A program made the translations under genes and the position numbers. Shown piece after piece: positions 51,322-59,007 of a stretch of DNA of 64,000 nucleotides; within the stretch, counting starts at the first letter, position 1, and every line of letters begins with the position of its first letter. Origin of the DNA: a virus; the IMG/VR virus record IMGVR_UViG_3300030060_004796, positions 44,731 through 108,730 of that record; one strand, 5' to 3'. The notes under the pieces were generated by a model. It was not told the origin of the DNA, did not search any database, and worked only from the letters and a program-made list of their open reading frames with translations.

Positions 51322-51826
51322 AGAAACTCAAAAAGCTTTAGAAGATGGATATAATGTAACTATTGATCCTACTGCTGTTATTGATGTTCCAATGTCAGGA
51401 ATGTTTAGAGATTATTTAGGTGAAACATTAAATTATCTTTTTACACTTAGATCAGAGGAAGAAGTTATTAAATATCTTGCTCATATTAGAAATGGTTTAA
51501 AAGATATACCACAAGATGCACCATATGATGGTTATCTTAATTCTATATGGACAATTATGACTATAATAACTGAATTTAATCATCAAGCAGCTGCACAAGG
51601 TAAAACTGTTGTAACTAAAGAAAAAATGAAAGAAACAATGTCTACATTTTTATCATCTTTTGAGATAGGTAGTGAAGAGGATACTGCAAATCTTTTCAAA
51701 AGAGAAAAAGAAATAAGTAAAGCTAAAACAGATCATTATAATAAACTTGCTAAAGAATCTAGAGATAATAATAAAGAATCAGATTATGATGGTGAAAAAG
51801 CAGGTCAAACTTCTAGCGAAGATTAG
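51269..51826 (+). CDS. Hypothetical protein, lone plus-strand gene in replication module
   Basis: A 185-residue protein opening MAKKKKLTLEEQREKNYKE, with a helical middle (FRDYLGETLNYLFTLRSEEEVIKYL; DGYLNSIWTIMTIITEFNH) and a charged, probably disordered C-terminal region (KESDYDGEKAGQTSSED). It is the only clear plus-strand gene between 32.7 and 60.1 kb and has a TATATTTGC promoter. It converges on the next minus-strand gene with a 14-base overlap. No family is recognised; independent control suggests a regulatory or early role (inference). Confidence 0.65.
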   Translation: MAKKKKLTLEEQREKNYKETQKALEDGYNVTIDPTAVIDVPMSGMFRDYLGETLNYLFTLRSEEEVIKYLAHIRNGLKDIPQDAPYDGYLNSIWTIMTIITEFNHQAAAQGKTVVTKEKMKETMSTFLSSFEIGSEEDTANLFKREKEISKAKTDHYNKLAKESRDNNKESDYDGEKAGQTSSED

Positions 51827-52196
51827 ACCCTAACTCATCACCTAATTCTATAATCTCTTGTATCACAGAATTTAATTCTTCTTTGCTACAATCTCCAAAA
51901 GACTTGCAGTATTCTGTTCCATTTTTATTAAAACAGAGTCCTGCTTTTCTTTTTACTAATAGTTTCATTTCACTAAAACTATAACCAACTTCATTTGCTA
52001 ATTGTCTTATACTAACATGTATTTTAGCAATTTGTGCATTAGTACCATTACCATCAGACACACTAACAAATATTTCTACTTTGGTTCCTTCAGGAAGATC
52101 TTCTACAAAACTATTGTAGATGTTTTCCTGGGCTTTTATATTATAAACAAGTTTACTGTCTTTTTTTGTAAGATTTGAAAATAAGTTCTTTTTCAT
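51813..52196 (-). CDS. Hypothetical protein, weak NinB-like features
   Basis: A 127-residue protein. The C-terminal half (KIHVSIRQLANEVGYSFSEMKLLVKRKAGLC, KSFGDCSKEELNSVIQEIIELGDELG) resembles the C-terminal region of phage NinB/recombination-associated proteins, where a short basic helix follows an HVSIR-like motif. The match is by eye and weak. Its 3' end overlaps the convergent plus-strand gene by 14 bases and its start overlaps the zinc-ribbon gene's stop. Confidence 0.5.
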   Translation of the reverse strand: MKKNLFSNLTKKDSKLVYNIKAQENIYNSFVEDLPEGTKVEIFVSVSDGNGTNAQIAKIHVSIRQLANEVGYSFSEMKLLVKRKAGLCFNKNGTEYCKSFGDCSKEELNSVIQEIIELGDELGSNLR

Positions 52197-52417
52197 CTGT
52201 TTAATCTATCTTCATCAGCTTGCATTTCTAACCAATCTTCACGCTGACGTTCATTATACTCCCACTCCTCTTCTGGTTCATCAAACCAGTCATTACATTT
52301 ATAACATTTATACTGAACTATACCATCTTCTTCTATTTCTTCATATTCTGATCCACAGCAATAACTCACCAAATCATTTTCTGGTGGTGATGCTAGCTTC
52401 CAATCATCATAATTCAT
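52193..52417 (-). CDS. Small zinc-ribbon-like acidic protein
   Basis: A 74-residue protein with YCCGSEYEEI and YKCYKCNDWF, a CC...CxxC arrangement that suggests a zinc ribbon, within a strongly acidic chain (EPEEEWEYNERQREDW). It overlaps neighbours by four bases on both sides, so it is translated as part of a chain. No family is assigned. Confidence 0.6.
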   Translation of the reverse strand: MNYDDWKLASPPENDLVSYCCGSEYEEIEEDGIVQYKCYKCNDWFDEPEEEWEYNERQREDWLEMQADEDRLNR

Positions 52418-52518
52418 TTTTTAGTTCTTTTATTAATATGTTTTTCTACTTGAGAAGCAAAATACATTCCTGTTGCTAATCCTACTCCCCAAGCTATTAA
52501 ATGTGTTATAATTTCCAT
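52414..52518 (-). CDS. 34-residue single-pass membrane microprotein
   Basis: A short frame MEIITHLIAWGVGLATGMYFASQ... with one hydrophobic helix and a basic tail (KHINKRTKK). Its stop overlaps the ATG of the next gene as ATGA, a strong sign of a real coupled gene. A second 34-residue membrane microprotein lies at 57696. Function unknown. Confidence 0.55.
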   Translation of the reverse strand: MEIITHLIAWGVGLATGMYFASQVEKHINKRTKK

Positions 52519-52521
52519 TTA

Positions 52522-52722
52522 TTATTTTTTATTGTTTGATTTATTTTCATTATTATCAATGCTACTAAAATTAGTATCACTAGCCTTATTAACAGTATTG
52601 TTTTCATTTTTTTTATCTATTTTTTTAGCTTGATCTTTGATCCACCATTTAAGATAATCTTCAGGAGTGCCTTGCCAATCACACTCCTTCATTGCCTGAT
52701 ATAATTCTTTCATTTTTCCCAT
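52522..52722 (-). CDS. Small hypothetical protein with Asn-rich tail
   Basis: A 66-residue protein: a folded-looking N-terminus (MKELYQAMKECDWQGTPEDYLKWWIKDQ) followed by an Asn/Lys/Ser-rich tail. It lies two bases after the upstream lipoprotein stop and three bases before the microprotein start. No family is recognised. Confidence 0.5.
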   Translation of the reverse strand: MGKMKELYQAMKECDWQGTPEDYLKWWIKDQAKKIDKKNENNTVNKASDTNFSSIDNNENKSNNKK

Positions 52723-52724
52723 AG

Positions 52725-52964
52725 TTACTTTATTTCTTTATCACATATGTCTTCTTTATAGTACTCAATATATAAAGAATCTAATGTGTAATAATAATTT
52801 GCTTGTAATACATCTATTTGTTTCTGTATTTTAGCTCTACGTATGTGTTCTGAATCAGTTAGATTATTATACATACTGCATGATGAAAGCATCAATGTTG
52901 CTAATATAATCAAAATTGTATAAAAATATCCTCCAAGCCATTTTAATAATGTTTGCGTTCTCAT
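52725..52964 (-). CDS. Small lipoprotein with coiled coil
   Basis: A 79-residue protein with a basic start, a hydrophobic stretch (FYTILIILATLMLSSC) and a lipobox (LMLSSC), then a charged helix (EHIRRAKIQKQIDVLQANYY). This is the signature of a small lipoprotein, the form of outer-membrane spanins, but it lies in the replication region rather than with lysis genes. The SF2 helicase gene precedes it by three bases. Confidence 0.6.
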   Translation of the reverse strand: MRTQTLLKWLGGYFYTILIILATLMLSSCSMYNNLTDSEHIRRAKIQKQIDVLQANYYYTLDSLYIEYYKEDICDKEIK

Positions 52965-52967
52965 AAT

Positions 52968-54062
52968 TTATCTCTCTAAAGGGTTATAGTATTTAATTTT
53001 CTCTTGGTCAAATGTAGATAACGCTGAGTTAACCCATTTAACATCTATAGTATTAGCATAACATAGTATATGACATGTAGCTTTTTCATAAGGTGATAGT
53101 CTAAGTAGTCTACCAATTCTTTGAGCAGTTTTACGTTCATTGCCATATGCATGCATTATAATACCTTGTTTTAATTCTGGTATAGATATACCTTCATTAA
53201 GTTGAAGTACACAAGACATTTTATTAATTCTTCCATCACTAAATAATTGCAAGTTTTCTTCAGATTTTTTATTACCTGAATGATAACTATGTGTACACAT
53301 TCTATCAGCTTGCTTTTGTGTATTAGCAAATACTAAACATTTTTGGTTTATGTTTTTTAATAAACCTTTAGCATAAGCTTCTTTTGTACCATAGTCCATC
53401 ATTGCTTTCATTCTCATGATAGATGAAAATTGTTTTTGCTTTTGTGTTTGTGCCTCACCAACACGTGAAGTAAAATAATCATAGTCTCCTTTTTCTGATG
53501 TATACCAGAATCCACCATTCTTATTTTTCTTTTTGTGTGTTTTTAGTTTTGATAATTGCAATTCATGTACAATAATTTGATAGTCATTTAATATTTCACT
53601 ATCTGTTGCTTCATCAACACTAAAATTATATACAATAGGACAATATTTATTGACCATTTTGTATTTCTCAGTTCCTTTTCTTGGAGGTGTACCAGTTAAT
53701 CCTAATATTTTACCTGCAAAACTTGATAAGAACTCTTCATGATTTTCTAATAAACTGTGACACTCATCTAAATAAACAATATCATAATCATTAGGATTAT
53801 GTTTATTAATAGATAAATAAGTACTAAATGTAATATGATTTATAAGTTTATCAGTTAAACTCATTTTTAATAGTTCGTTCATCCAAGCTTCTTGTACAGT
53901 TAACTTTGGAACAACTACTAATACTTTTATAAATTGATTATAGTTTTTTAATAAGTGTTGTATTGCTATTCTTGTTTTTCCAACACCCATTGAAATACCT
54001 AAACCACATCTTTTATTATTTACGGCTAAGTCTAATGCCTGTTGTTGAATTTCTTCTCTCAT
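52968..54062 (-). CDS. SF2 DEAD/DECH helicase
   Basis: A 364-residue helicase: Walker A GISMGVGKTRIA near residue 22, motif II VYLDECHSLL near 96, motif III GLTGTPPRKG near 121 and motif VI TAQRIGRLLRLSP near 312. Such phage SF2 helicases act in recombination or replication restart (UvsW-like). It overlaps the HNH gene by one base. The DECH variant and compact size fit phage members of the family. Confidence 0.8.
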   Translation of the reverse strand: MREEIQQQALDLAVNNKRCGLGISMGVGKTRIAIQHLLKNYNQFIKVLVVVPKLTVQEAWMNELLKMSLTDKLINHITFSTYLSINKHNPNDYDIVYLDECHSLLENHEEFLSSFAGKILGLTGTPPRKGTEKYKMVNKYCPIVYNFSVDEATDSEILNDYQIIVHELQLSKLKTHKKKNKNGGFWYTSEKGDYDYFTSRVGEAQTQKQKQFSSIMRMKAMMDYGTKEAYAKGLLKNINQKCLVFANTQKQADRMCTHSYHSGNKKSEENLQLFSDGRINKMSCVLQLNEGISIPELKQGIIMHAYGNERKTAQRIGRLLRLSPYEKATCHILCYANTIDVKWVNSALSTFDQEKIKYYNPLER

Positions 54063-54325
54063 TAATTTCTTTTTATTGATAAACCTAATTCTATTGCTTC
54101 TTCAGGATGTGTCTCTATCCAATCATGACATGATCTACACACAGATAACCATGTTGACATATCATTATGGTATTCACCACGTCCTTTTTTATGATGTACT
54201 TCAGATGACCTTAATGCACAGCCAGGTATACTGGCCATACAATTAGGTTTATCTGTAAGGAAAACTTTTCTAAGTTTAGAATATTCTCTATTCTTCTTAG
54301 ACATTTTCTTTGATTCTCTTTTCAT
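54062..54325 (-). CDS. HNH endonuclease
   Basis: An 87-residue protein with two zinc-binding Cys pairs and an HNH core: CMASIPGCALRSSEVHHKKGRG near residue 29 and STWLSVCRSCHDWIETHPEEA near 58. HHKKGRG supplies the catalytic His. Free-standing HNH proteins can be nicking enzymes in replication or packaging, or homing endonucleases; the position in a replication unit favours the first. It overlaps the next gene by four bases. Confidence 0.75.
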   Translation of the reverse strand: MKRESKKMSKKNREYSKLRKVFLTDKPNCMASIPGCALRSSEVHHKKGRGEYHNDMSTWLSVCRSCHDWIETHPEEAIELGLSIKRN

Positions 54326-54795
54326 TTTATATCAAAATAATTACCAGGAAGTAAACCTTCCTCAATAAATTTTATTATAAGATGCTCATACTCTATACCA
54401 CAATCTCTAAGACTCATTTTGTTCTTATAATCAGGCATATATTCAAATGGAATTGCTATTAATGCTTTAGCATCTTTACTGTTTTCAAATATAGCAAAAA
54501 TTGCATTAGCTTTCTTATGACATAGCCATTGTTTCCATTTGTTAATAACATCTTGAGACCTTTTCCACACTTTAATTACCCTTCTCTTTTTGTCCCAGTG
54601 CATCTTATCAATTTCCTCCTTTTTATAAAGTTTTAATCCATGCAATACTCTTTTAAATAAAAAGTGTTGTTTAGGATTTAATTTACTATAATCAATATTT
54701 TCATATTTCTTAAATTGATCTAGTATTCCTAATCTGTGTAAATGTACAGTTTGTTGGGTATTTTTTAATTCTTGTAATTGTTCATTAGTAAACAT
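54322..54795 (-). CDS. Hypothetical protein
   Basis: A 157-residue basic protein (MFTNEQLQELKNTQQTVHLHRLG...) with a basic helical middle (KKRRVIKVWKRSQDVINKWKQW) and a C-terminal beta part (NAIFAIFENSKDAKALIAIPFEY). No family is recognised. It overlaps the HNH gene by four bases and follows a terminator, so it may start a unit. The basic helix suggests nucleic-acid contact. Confidence 0.6.
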   Translation of the reverse strand: MFTNEQLQELKNTQQTVHLHRLGILDQFKKYENIDYSKLNPKQHFLFKRVLHGLKLYKKEEIDKMHWDKKRRVIKVWKRSQDVINKWKQWLCHKKANAIFAIFENSKDAKALIAIPFEYMPDYKNKMSLRDCGIEYEHLIIKFIEEGLLPGNYFDIK

Positions 54796-54838
54796 AGTTT
54801 TAGTATTATTATTAAGTTAGTATTAAGTGAGTGTGTAT

Positions 54839-54868
54839 AAAAAAAGAGAGACCCGTTAAGGCCTCTCT
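54839..54868 (-). terminator. Rho-independent terminator
   Basis: On the minus strand an AGAGAGGCC / GGTCTCTC stem (54846-54868) is followed by seven T (plus-strand A-run 54839-54845). It ends the unit of the gene at 54895. Confidence 0.75.
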
Positions 54869-54894
54869 AATTTCAAACAAGTATTATGTGAGTC

Positions 54895-55503
54895 TTACAA
54901 CTCAAATGTAGAATCTTCTACAACTTCTAAATCTTCTTCAGGTGTAGGTTCTTCTATTTCTTCAGATTTATCAGATTTTTTGTTTCTTCTTGTAGTTTTC
55001 TCTTCAGAAACAACCTCATCTAATTCATCTTTGCTAATTGTAGCTTTCTTTGGCTCAAGACCATTTGCTTCTCTAATAGCATTACCATTAGTATGCGTAA
55101 TTAATGTGTCTTGCTCATCACTATCCATTGAATAGAATGTTTTTCTATATATAGGTGCATCAATTTCTCCTGTGTCAGTATTGGTTCCTATACATACGAT
55201 GCCAGTGTCTCCAGCTATTTTAAGGTCTCTATCAGGATTATTTGCACTAAATGGCTCAAATTGTTCTCTAATAACAATATGTCCTGGGAGTTCTTTTCTA
55301 TTTGCAAGCCCAGTTGCTTGTAAATCTTCTACAGTACCATGTATTAAAGTACTTCTTGTAGATCTCTTCACCCATCCTTGGGATCCAAATCCTACTTTTT
55401 CTTGAATTAATCTAACGTGCCCAAATTCAGGGTTGTTTTTAGATACTCTGATTACGTTATTGTTCTCATCTGGAACAATAGTAACTTTACCATTTTCTGT
55501 CAT
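54895..55503 (-). CDS. Hypothetical protein with acidic SSB-like tail
   Basis: A 202-residue protein. The N-terminal ~130 residues are beta-like (KVTIVPDENNNVIRVSKN, GHVRLIQEKVGFG); the C-terminal part is an extended acidic region ending EEDLEVVEDSTFEL. Such tails occur in ssDNA-binding phage proteins, but no fold match is certain. It has a strong terminator downstream, consistent with high expression. Candidate ssDNA- or partner-binding protein. Confidence 0.55.
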   Translation of the reverse strand: MTENGKVTIVPDENNNVIRVSKNNPEFGHVRLIQEKVGFGSQGWVKRSTRSTLIHGTVEDLQATGLANRKELPGHIVIREQFEPFSANNPDRDLKIAGDTGIVCIGTNTDTGEIDAPIYRKTFYSMDSDEQDTLITHTNGNAIREANGLEPKKATISKDELDEVVSEEKTTRRNKKSDKSEEIEEPTPEEDLEVVEDSTFEL

Positions 55504-55547
55504 GTCAGTTTGGTTTTAAAAATGTTAATAAAAAATTGTTAATTGTG

Positions 55548-55835
55548 CTAAACGTCATCAGGATGAAAGTAATCATCCTCTAGCTTATCTATATCCGAAA
55601 TCTCAGTAAGATTTGGCTCATACTCAACATGTTGATCATTTTGAGTTATATATTTACCTACTTTTGGTTCTTTTGTTGTACCTGATGCTAATTGTGATCT
55701 AAAAAAGGGATCAGTAACTTCACTTGTAAATTCATTACCAAGACAGTTTAATTCTTGTAACTCTTGATCAGTCATATCTAAGTACTGCTCTAGAGACAAG
55801 TGTATTATTCTGCCATTTGGTAATTGATAAATCAT
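55548..55835 (-). CDS. Small acidic phage protein
   Basis: A 95-residue protein, MIYQLPNGRIIHLSLEQYLDMTDQEL..., with a C-terminal acidic part (ISDIDKLEDDYFHPDDV). The N-terminal string resembles conserved small proteins of Bacteroidota phages, but no name can be given. A 90-base gap upstream (55836-55925) holds no other recognisable element. Confidence 0.55.
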   Translation of the reverse strand: MIYQLPNGRIIHLSLEQYLDMTDQELQELNCLGNEFTSEVTDPFFRSQLASGTTKEPKVGKYITQNDQHVEYEPNLTEISDIDKLEDDYFHPDDV

Positions 55836-55925
55836 TTAACAAAAGTAAAAAAAATACACGTCCCTATCACATAGTTTTATTGTCTCAGTAATAATAATTG
55901 AGAGAAGTATAGCTATCTATTATTA

Positions 55926-56510
55926 TTATTTATACAAATCAGTTATTTCCCATGCTAAATATGCTTGTTTTCTTGCATAAAGACTACTATATTTTAACAT
56001 ATTATTAGTCCAAGTATTGCATGTATAAAAGAAAGTATACTTACCTGTTGCTCTATAGTATTTTCCATTATTCTTTTTATCTGGAACTTTGATTCTATAT
56101 CCTTCATCAGTATATTCATATGAATCACTTATATGTTGTCTTAACATATTTAATTGATATTGATCTACTGGAACAGGTATCCAGTTTTTTTGTTTATTAT
56201 TATAAACAGTTTCACGAATTACAACATCTTCAGAGTTTTTTATTACATGCATAAAATCTAAATATTTAAACTCAGTCCATGTTGGTACATTTAAAAAGAA
56301 ATATTCTGCTCCCCATCCAAATGAGGTATATTCTTCATAATTATCAGTTCCTGTTGGTAATACTATATCAACATGAACATCATTACTATTTAAATACACA
56401 GTATCTACTATTTCTCTTGTGTCACCGTAAATTAAACAAGGACTGTTAACAGTATTCATTTCACAACCCATTAAAACTGATGCTGCTAATATTATTATTA
56501 TATTTTTCAT
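55926..56510 (-). CDS. DUF2459-like lipoprotein
   Basis: A 194-residue protein with a lipoprotein signal (MKNIIIILAASVLMGC) and then blocks typical of DUF2459: NDVHVDIVLPTG near residue 45, FGWGAEYFFLNVPTWTEF near 64, and FFYTCNTWTNNMLKYS near 160. The conserved His, Trp and Cys positions suggest a papain-like fold, but activity is unproven. It would sit in the cell envelope. A role in blocking other phages or remodelling the envelope is inference. It overlaps the upstream HTH gene by four bases. Confidence 0.65.
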   Translation of the reverse strand: MKNIIIILAASVLMGCEMNTVNSPCLIYGDTREIVDTVYLNSNDVHVDIVLPTGTDNYEEYTSFGWGAEYFFLNVPTWTEFKYLDFMHVIKNSEDVVIRETVYNNKQKNWIPVPVDQYQLNMLRQHISDSYEYTDEGYRIKVPDKKNNGKYYRATGKYTFFYTCNTWTNNMLKYSSLYARKQAYLAWEITDLYK

Positions 56511-56758
56511 CTTATTAATTTTATTAATTTACCATTTCTATTAATGCACTTTGCATCTTTTAGTTCTCTTATGCCCCTCTTGACGGTACTATAACTAACA
56601 TTTAGTAAGTCAGCTATAGTACCATTAGAAGGAAAACAAGTACGTCTTTTATTACAGTGAACTGCTAATACAGTGTAAATTGCCTTAGCATTTGTTGAAA
56701 GTTCAGGATCTGTTATAACATCATATGATACTATACCAAATCTATCAGACTTTCTCAT
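56507..56758 (-). CDS. Winged helix-turn-helix protein (HTH_36-like)
   Basis: An 83-residue protein with a full winged HTH: LSTNAKAIYTVLAVHCNKRRTCFPSNGTIADLLNVSYSTVKRGIRELKD. This HTH_36 arrangement occurs in plasmid and phage replication initiators and regulators. The small size means a DNA-binding domain alone. It overlaps the upstream gene by 14 bases and the lipoprotein gene by four. Possible regulator of the module. Confidence 0.7.
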   Translation of the reverse strand: MRKSDRFGIVSYDVITDPELSTNAKAIYTVLAVHCNKRRTCFPSNGTIADLLNVSYSTVKRGIRELKDAKCINRNGKLIKLIR

Positions 56759-57215
56759 TCCATATTTCCATAAGTTTATTATACTTCACATCATTTGGAT
56801 CTATCTTAATACAATCAAGAGTTTTAACATCATGATCTTGTATTACTACAGAGTTATGACATAATAATACATTAACTTTCATTTTATAATGAGTTGGATT
56901 AAAATCATCACCATATCCAGTATCACCCATTATAATACCATACATATAACCATCTGAACTCATTATACCTTTGTCTATCATAATGTCTTTATCCCAATCA
57001 TCAAATTCATATTTACCAGGTTTAAACTTTATATAGTCATTAATATTTAATAACTCATAATCAGGTTTAAACATAATATGTATAAGAAATTCTAATTGTG
57101 AATCAGTTAACATATGTATCACTGAATCCATCATTGCAGATTCTTTATACTTCTTGGTGAATATATCACCAACAAACATTTTAATATTTTCTGTGCTTAT
57201 ACTAATACTTTTCAT
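56745..57215 (-). CDS. Hypothetical protein
   Basis: A 156-residue protein. ATG 57215 (MKSISISTENIKMFVGDIF), two bases after the upstream gene's stop, is preferred over an ATG at 57314 that would overlap that gene by about 100 bases. The protein has acidic and beta segments (FKPGKYEFDDWDKDIMIDKG, GIIMGDTGYGDDFNPTHYKMKV). No family is recognised. Confidence 0.55.
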   Translation of the reverse strand: MKSISISTENIKMFVGDIFTKKYKESAMMDSVIHMLTDSQLEFLIHIMFKPDYELLNINDYIKFKPGKYEFDDWDKDIMIDKGIMSSDGYMYGIIMGDTGYGDDFNPTHYKMKVNVLLCHNSVVIQDHDVKTLDCIKIDPNDVKYNKLMEIWNEKV

Positions 57216-57217
57216 AA

Positions 57218-57448
57218 TTAATACATAATTTCTGCTAAGATGTGAACCATCACCCACATTAACCCTATTCCTAAAACTAAACCAAATACTATTGTTCCAG
57301 TTATCTCCATCCAATTAGATTTATATGTGTGCCATATTCTACCAAGTAATGTTCTTTTCTTTTCTTTTTTAAACATGCTTTTGTATGGCGGAATCTTTTT
57401 TCCCTTTGCATTATATGAATACCATACTTCATCAATTTTATTTGCCAT
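57218..57448 (-). CDS. Small membrane protein
   Basis: A 76-residue protein with a polar N-terminus (MANKIDEVWYSYNAKGKKIPPYK), a basic stretch (KKEKKRTLLGR) and a C-terminal membrane helix (TIVFGLVLGIGLMWVMVHIL). It follows the tRNA gene on the same strand. The C-terminal anchor suggests an inner-membrane protein. Function unknown. Confidence 0.55.
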   Translation of the reverse strand: MANKIDEVWYSYNAKGKKIPPYKSMFKKEKKRTLLGRIWHTYKSNWMEITGTIVFGLVLGIGLMWVMVHILAEIMY

Positions 57449-57494
57449 AATATTTCTTATTTATTAATATTCTGTTGTCGTAATACTTGTCTTG

Positions 57495-57568
57495 TACACC
57501 CAGTAGGACTTGAACCTACAACCTACAGCTTAGAAGGCTGTTGCTCTATCCAGTTGAGCTATGAGTGT
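57495..57568 (-). tRNA. tRNA-Arg (anticodon UCU)
   Basis: Minus-strand cloverleaf: acceptor ACACTCA pairs with TGGGTGT (7 bp, one G-U), D-stem GCTC/GAGC, anticodon stem ACAGC/GCTGT with loop CTTCTAA, so anticodon TCT, and T-arm GTAGG TTCAAGT CCTAC. Position 57495 is the discriminator base; CCA is not encoded. It reads AGA, the arginine codon that dominates this genome, so it likely supports phage translation. Confidence 0.9.
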
Positions 57569-57579
57569 AAAAATAGAAA

Positions 57580-57605
57580 AAGGGTAGCAGTTTCCTACTA
57601 CCCTT
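57580..57605 (-). terminator. Hairpin before tRNA gene
   Basis: AAGGGTAGCAG (57580-57590) pairs with CTACTACCCTT (57595-57605) with one mismatch. On the minus strand it is followed by a T-rich run and ends the unit above it, just before the tRNA. Confidence 0.65.
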
Positions 57606-57695
57606 ATTTCCTCTCACTCAAACTTAATAATCATACTGACTACTAAATCATCTACAACTATATAGTAATACTATACTATTGTGTTGTTATGTAGG

Positions 57696-57800
57696 TCATA
57701 GTTGAGCCATTATTACCAAATAAAGGCAACATAATGCTATTCCTATGAATCCTATAAATGCTCCTAAAGCACTAGATCTGTATTGATCATCTCTTTTCAT
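57696..57800 (-). CDS. 34-residue membrane microprotein
   Basis: A short frame MKRDDQYRSSALGAFIGFIG... with one hydrophobic helix. Its ATG overlaps the stop of the upstream gene as ATGA, supporting coupled translation. Similar in size and layout to the microprotein at 52414. Function unknown. Confidence 0.55.
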   Translation of the reverse strand: MKRDDQYRSSALGAFIGFIGIALCCLYLVIMAQL

Positions 57801-58360
57801 ATACATAAGTTATTGATTTTTCTTGTACCTGAGTTTTTACATTCAGTGTACTTATCTAATATATTAGGATTATTCTTAATCAATTGTTTCAATTTTGGAA
57901 AGAATTGACTTATTTCTTTAATCCTATTTATATTTTCATAATGATTGTAGAAGAAAAGTTCATTAATTTCTTCATTATATTCAATATGTATATTCCATTC
58001 AGATAACATTAATTTATATTTATCATTAAACTTAATTACATAAGTGTAATCACCTTTACCTTTCAATATGTTTGATAAATATTTAGGTACATTTTGTGTT
58101 ATCTGATAACATGTATAAGTTGTTTTCTCATCAATATTATATGATTGTCTAACATGACTCATCCAATAGTTGTTAATTATTTCAAATGTATTTCGTGTAG
58201 TTGTAACAAATCCAGTATGACCTTTGATTTGTTTATCTATCTTCAATACAGTTCTTATATTAAATCCAAATCTATGGTCATCATCCTTTGCAACTGCTTC
58301 AGCTGCAAAAGGATGAATCCCATTAGATAATAACCTTTTAAAATATTTAACTAACCTCAT
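57797..58360 (-). CDS. Hypothetical protein
   Basis: A 187-residue basic protein. ATG 58360 overlaps the upstream stop (ATGA) and is preferred over 58405. It begins MRLVKYFKRLLSNGIHPFAAEAV and has KYLSNILKGKGDYTYVIKFND and NELFFYNHYENINRIKEIS segments. No family is recognised; it is coupled to genes on both sides. Confidence 0.55.
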   Translation of the reverse strand: MRLVKYFKRLLSNGIHPFAAEAVAKDDDHRFGFNIRTVLKIDKQIKGHTGFVTTTRNTFEIINNYWMSHVRQSYNIDEKTTYTCYQITQNVPKYLSNILKGKGDYTYVIKFNDKYKLMLSEWNIHIEYNEEINELFFYNHYENINRIKEISQFFPKLKQLIKNNPNILDKYTECKNSGTRKINNLCI

Positions 58361-58623
58361 GATTTTGTCTCCCAAGATTTCCACGCTTGTCTTGAAATTC
58401 TCCAATTGCGGTAACTACTTCTTAGTGAAAAGAAATAGTTTAGTGTTGATACTAAGTAAACTAATTGTATAATACAATACATTAGTAATCCTCCTGCGTC
58501 ACCTATGTCAAATAGATAACCAACAGGTAACATTGCTATCATTGTGATCAATGCTAAGATAGTTGAAAAGATAACAGCTACAAATATTCTTATAGGTGCT
58601 ACCCAAGTTTTAATACGTTTCAT
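58357..58623 (-). CDS. Small two-helix membrane protein
   Basis: An 88-residue protein with two membrane segments (IFVAVIFSTILALITMIAML and GGLLMYCIIQLVYLVSTL) and a basic C-terminus (SYRNWRISRQAWKSW). This resembles small phage membrane proteins of unknown role. It overlaps the next gene by four bases. Confidence 0.6.
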   Translation of the reverse strand: MKRIKTWVAPIRIFVAVIFSTILALITMIAMLPVGYLFDIGDAGGLLMYCIIQLVYLVSTLNYFFSLRSSYRNWRISRQAWKSWETKS

Positions 58624-58640
58624 AACAGTAGTAGTTTTAA

Positions 58641-58790
58641 TTAATAGTTGTAAGTGATTTGAATGTCCATAAATGGAAGTAGGATTATTAGACCTAGATC
58701 ACGATGTGATTTCTGGTAACCAAATCCAATACCAACGAATGGTATAAAGTTTATGCTAAAGTCTAAGTTAGCTTTGAATTTTTTGTTCAT
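58641..58790 (-). CDS. Small hypothetical protein
   Basis: A 49-residue protein starting MNKKFKANLDFSINFIPFVG at 58790; an upstream in-frame ATG at 58844 would extend it into the structured RNA region, so the shorter start is preferred. Hydrophobic strands (GLIILLPFMDIQITYNY) suggest a beta-hairpin or membrane peptide. It is the last of a run of small genes. Confidence 0.45.
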   Translation of the reverse strand: MNKKFKANLDFSINFIPFVGIGFGYQKSHRDLGLIILLPFMDIQITYNY

Positions 58791-58827
58791 AATTGTATGA
58801 TTTAAATTAATAGTTTGAGTTAGTATA

Positions 58828-58936
58828 AAACTTATGCAATCCAAGGTATCCCTTCTTGCCTGATCAACGACTGGTTTTTGTTTGGCACTTAGTGTTTAGG
58901 ACTTTGCCCACCCAAACCTAACCATGGCATAAGTTT
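58828..58936 (-). ncRNA. Candidate structured RNA domain 1
   Basis: AAACTTATGC (58828-58837) and GCATAAGTTT (58927-58936) form a perfect 10-bp closing stem around ~89 bases. Inside are further pairings, such as TTAGG/CCTAA and a CAAGG/CCTTCTTG hairpin. No protein gene fits this interval. Strand is assigned by the direction of the neighbouring unit. Function unknown. Confidence 0.35.
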
Positions 58937-58938
58937 AC

Positions 58939-59007
58939 TATAACTAGTGAGGACTCGAACCTCATACTCTTGTTTCATAGTAGCACCTCATTACCTAGCT
59001 TAGTTTA
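58939..59007 (-). other. tRNA-like element (degenerate)
   Basis: On the minus strand a perfect T-arm, TGAGG TTCGAGT CCTCA, and an acceptor-like TAAACTA / TAGTT(A)TA with one bulge flank a too-short middle with only partial D- and anticodon-like arms. No canonical anticodon loop can be drawn. It may be a decayed tRNA or a tRNA mimic. Confidence 0.35.

Noticed and set aside
58939-59007. Second functional tRNA gene
   Set aside because: The T-arm is perfect, but the anticodon loop and D-arm do not form and the middle is too short; kept only as a tRNA-like element.
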